NCBI GenBank assembly: GCA_009783805.1
Contig: WRCU01000056.1
Span: 1-8,003, forward strand
DNA from: Oscillospiraceae bacterium
GTDB lineage: Bacteria; Bacillota; Clostridia; WRCU01
DNA: 8,003 nucleotides
Reading direction: 5' to 3'
Below are positions 6,338-8,003 of this stretch, in pieces (position 1 is the stretch's first letter; each line of letters starts with the position of its first letter). A model generated the notes under the pieces. That model was not told the origin of the DNA, did no database searches, and saw nothing but the letters and a program-made list of their open reading frames with translations. Both the position numbers and the translations under genes were made by a program.

Positions 6338-6343
6338 ATGATA
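6338..6343 (-). promoter_or_regulatory. Weak -10 candidate for the minus-strand GNAT gene
   Basis: On the minus strand this reads TATCAT (5 of 6 to TATAAT), about 60 bp upstream of the chosen ATG and in an otherwise GC-rich region. No recognisable -35 is found at 16-18 bp spacing, nor a TGn extension, so support is thin. Confidence 0.25.
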
Positions 6344-6443
6344 GTATGTATCGCGGCGCTGCGCGACGCGTCTAGGCGACGCCGCGGATGCGCGTCGGGT
6401 GGCCGATGGGTTTCGGGTATGTCGGGACTTCGCCGGCTCACCC

Positions 6444-6472
6444 TTGACCGATCGGACAGCTAAGGGTATAAT
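6444..6472 (+). promoter_or_regulatory. Near-consensus sigma-A promoter for hisZ
   Basis: TTGACC (6444-6449, 5 of 6) and a perfect TATAAT (6467-6472) are separated by the optimal 17 bp. This is the strongest promoter in the window. Transcription should begin near 6479-6480, giving hisZ a leader of roughly 82 nt that is AT-rich, unlike all surrounding DNA. Confidence 0.85.
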
Positions 6473-6485
6473 ATTAATTCATCTT

Positions 6486-6512
6486 ATGGATTTTATCGAA
6501 TTAGCATGCTAA
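6486..6512 (+). other. Possible upstream mini-ORF in the hisZ leader
   Basis: ATG at 6486 opens an 8-codon frame reading MDFIELAC, ending at TAA 6510-6512 inside the palindrome. A second overlapping mini-ORF (6506-6520) reads MLNH then stop. The first ATG lies only about 6 nt from the predicted mRNA 5' end and neither has an SD. There is no run of His codons, so this is not a classic his leader peptide. Confidence 0.15.
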
Positions 6513-6515
6513 ATC
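6498..6515. promoter_or_regulatory. Palindromic operator candidate downstream of the hisZ promoter
   Basis: TTAGCATGCTAA (6501-6512) is a perfect 12-bp palindrome. With one mismatched pair it extends to 18 bp (6498-6515). It lies at about +20 to +36 from the predicted start, a position suited to repression. A related half-site, AAAGCAT (6519-6525), repeats TTAGCAT 18 bp downstream with 5 of 7 matches. A dimeric repressor is the natural reader; a TrpR-family histidine regulator (HisR/YerC type, described in Firmicutes) is one candidate, but I cannot confirm the motif. Confidence 0.5.
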
Positions 6516-6526
6516 ACTAAAGCATA

Positions 6527-6541
6527 CCGCGAAATCCGCGG
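6527..6541 (+). other. Small stem-loop before the hisZ ribosome binding site
   Basis: CCGCG (6527-6531) and CGCGG (6537-6541) form a 5-bp all-GC stem with loop AAATC. It ends 20 nt before the hisZ ATG and just upstream of the purine-rich binding region (AGGA, 6555-6558). It could modulate translation, but it is short enough to be chance in GC-rich DNA. Confidence 0.25.
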
Positions 6542-6561
6542 CGCAAAGGCGGGTAGGAACC

Positions 6562-8003
6562 ATGAGCTCGAGGAGGCTGCGGGTCCCGGAGGGGGTCCAG
6601 GACATATTGGGCGGGCACTGCCGGACGAAGAGGAGGATAGAGCGGGACCTTCGGGGGCTGTTCGACGGATACGCCTATGAGGAGATAGAGACGCCGACCT
6701 ATGAGTACCTGGACGTGTTCGCCCACGGCGGCGGCGAGGGGGGGTTCGACTCGGCGGGTCTTGCCAGGTTCATCGGCCCCGACGGCGGCACGTACGCACT
6801 CCGCCCCGACATGACCGTGCCGGCGGCTAGGGTCGTGGCCGCGAGGCATGCCGGCGGCGTCGGGGTCAGGCGGATCTCGTACGTGGGGCAAGTATTCAGG
6901 TTCGGCGAGTACGGCGGGGGCAGGCACAGCGAGTACACCCAAGCCGGCGCTGAGGTTTTCGGCAGCCCCTCTCCGGAGGCAGACGCGGAGGTGGTGGCCC
7001 TCGCCATAAAGGCGCTGAAGGCCATCGGCCTGGTGAGTTTTCAAATCGACGTGGGTCAGGTGGGGTTCTTCGAGGGTCTGCTGGACGTGGTCGGCTCACG
7101 GTGCGACCTGGGGCCGGGGCGCAGGGCCGCGATAATGGAGGCGATAGACCGGAAGAACGCCGTGGGGCTTAGGGAGGAGTTCGCCAAAGGCTACCTGGAC
7201 GCGGGCGGCGTCGGGCTCCTGACCGCGGCCGAGGGCCTTTACGGAGACGTGGGCTCCGTCACGTCGGCGCTCGGGCGCATGGAGTTGGGGGAGAGGTCGC
7301 GCGAAGCCGGGGCGAACGCGCGCGGCATAATCGAGGCCGTGAAGGACTATGGGCTGGGCGAATACATATGCATGGACCTCACGATGCTGAAGGGCTCATA
7401 CTACGACTCCGGGTTCATATTCAGGGGATATGCCCAGGGGGTAGGGTTCCCCATCCTGCTCGGCGGCAGGTATGACGGGCTTACCGGGAGTTTCGGCAAG
7501 GCTACGCCCGCGACCGGTTTTTCCATGGGCCTGGACCTGGCGATGGCCGCGCTCCAGAGGCAGGACGGCATGTCGCCGCAGGCGGTGGGCGGTGGCCCGC
7601 GGGAGGTGCTGATAGGATGTGGGGCCGACGCCAAGGCGGCGGGCGTTAGCGTGGCGGACGGCCTGAGGCGCCTGGGATGCCGCGTTGAGACCTGGATAGT
7701 CGGCGGGCCGACCGCGCAGGGCGGCGACGCGGGCTTGCCGGACGGGACGGACGCGCCGCGGAGCCCGAACGCCGGCGTGGGCGGGGCGGGCGCTGGGGCG
7801 ACCGGGGACATAGGGGCCTACGCCCCGACGGATGGGGCGCGGGCATGGGCATCTAGGAACGGCCCGACGTCGGGGGCGGCGGGGGCGGCGGAATGGACGC
7901 GGATCCGCGGGCTGCTGTCGGAGGCGGAATCCCTGGGCAAGGACATAGCCGTATACATGGCGGGCGAAGGGACCGCGCTGGCCTTCGACGTGCCCGGGAA
8001 AGC
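6562..8003 (+). CDS. hisZ: ATP phosphoribosyltransferase regulatory subunit HisZ (3' end outside window)
   Basis: 480 codons are visible and open to the right edge. HisZ is a HisRS paralogue that lacks tRNA charging; it binds the short-form HisG to make the first enzyme of histidine synthesis active and histidine-sensitive. The class II synthetase fold shows as VPEGVQDIL, RPDMT (81-85), VFRFGEYGGGRHSEYTQAGAEVFG with motif-2 Arg113, GGRYDGL (301-307) and the terminal GFSMGLDLAMAAL. The histidine-site motif of true HisRS, RGLDYYTG, is degenerate here (KGSYYDSG, 277-284) and its Arg is replaced by Lys277, which favours HisZ over HisS. A C-terminal HisRS-like domain starts near 350 (EVLIGCGADAKAAGVSVADGLRRLG). 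It is split by about 63 low-complexity Gly/Ala/Pro/Asp residues (381-443), making the protein longer than the usual 330-430. The start is ATG 6562, with AGGA 3 nt upstream. hisG is expected next. Confidence 0.88.
   Translation, partial: MSSRRLRVPEGVQDILGGHCRTKRRIERDLRGLFDGYAYEEIETPTYEYLDVFAHGGGEGGFDSAGLARFIGPDGGTYALRPDMTVPAARVVAARHAGGVGVRRISYVGQVFRFGEYGGGRHSEYTQAGAEVFGSPSPEADAEVVALAIKALKAIGLVSFQIDVGQVGFFEGLLDVVGSRCDLGPGRRAAIMEAIDRKNAVGLREEFAKGYLDAGGVGLLTAAEGLYGDVGSVTSALGRMELGERSREAGANARGIIEAVKDYGLGEYICMDLTMLKGSYYDSGFIFRGYAQGVGFPILLGGRYDGLTGSFGKATPATGFSMGLDLAMAALQRQDGMSPQAVGGGPREVLIGCGADAKAAGVSVADGLRRLGCRVETWIVGGPTAQGGDAGLPDGTDAPRSPNAGVGGAGAGATGDIGAYAPTDGARAWASRNGPTSGAAGAAEWTRIRGLLSEAESLGKDIAVYMAGEGTALAFDVPGK

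Noticed and set aside
5739..6341. Plus-strand open frame of 200 codons opposite the minus-strand GNAT
   Set aside because: The minus frame has full GNAT motifs and a good SD; the plus frame is Arg/Pro/His-rich without a domain.
6276..6561. T-box riboswitch or classic his attenuator before hisZ
   Set aside because: The predicted leader is only about 82 nt, with no T-box bulge sequence, no run of His codons and no terminator with a T-tract.
6562..8003. Histidyl-tRNA synthetase (hisS) rather than hisZ
   Set aside because: The histidine-binding Arg and the RGLDYYTG motif are degenerate, which fits the regulatory paralogue. The missing C-terminus leaves a small doubt.
1..8003. CRISPR array, tRNA, rRNA, insertion sequence or prophage
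   Set aside because: No spaced identical repeats, cloverleaf, transposase motif or terminal inverted repeats were seen on either strand.

Overview
The window is GC-rich, gene-dense bacterial DNA. Despite the high GC content, many Arg codons are AGG and many Ile codons are ATA. Shine-Dalgarno sites are clear and the promoters look like sigma-70/sigma-A types. A free-standing HisZ, and two coiled-coil proteins that resemble (from memory) uncharacterised proteins of anaerobic Firmicutes, make a high-GC Bacillota (Clostridia) the best guess. That placement is inference, because there is no rRNA or other marker.

Layout. (1) Positions 1-1932: two overlapping plus-strand ABC-2 type membrane permease genes, the first cut by the window edge; an ATPase gene is expected upstream. 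(2) Positions 1954-3693: deoC (deoxyribose-phosphate aldolase), a predicted coiled-coil protein of unknown function, and a GNAT acetyltransferase. These are tightly packed and probably co-transcribed, with a good promoter candidate inside the 3' end of the second permease gene. (3) Positions 3734-5687: alr (alanine racemase, D-alanine supply for the wall), then a single-pass membrane protein with a coiled coil and a conserved-looking C-terminal domain. An extended -10 sits so close to the alr ATG that the mRNA may be leaderless. (4) Positions 5688-5777: a convergent gap holding a degenerate copy of the preceding gene's 3' end and a perfect short stem-loop. (5) Positions 5778-6275: a minus-strand GNAT acetyltransferase. 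(6) Positions 6276-6561: a divergent intergenic region. It is GC-rich and structured at first, then becomes the only AT-rich stretch in the window, with a near-consensus promoter and a 12-bp perfect palindrome. (7) Positions 6562-8003: hisZ, the HisRS-like regulatory subunit of ATP phosphoribosyltransferase, running off the right edge. It probably opens a histidine biosynthesis operon.

The genes do not form one pathway: export, nucleoside salvage, wall precursor synthesis and histidine synthesis lie side by side as short transcription units. I see no phage, transposon, CRISPR, tRNA, rRNA or defence system. The most unusual items are the duplicated gene tail at 5719-5749, the possible leaderless alr, the hisZ promoter with palindrome, a roughly 63-residue low-complexity insertion in HisZ, and a gene whose natural start may be ATA overlapping the deoC stop.
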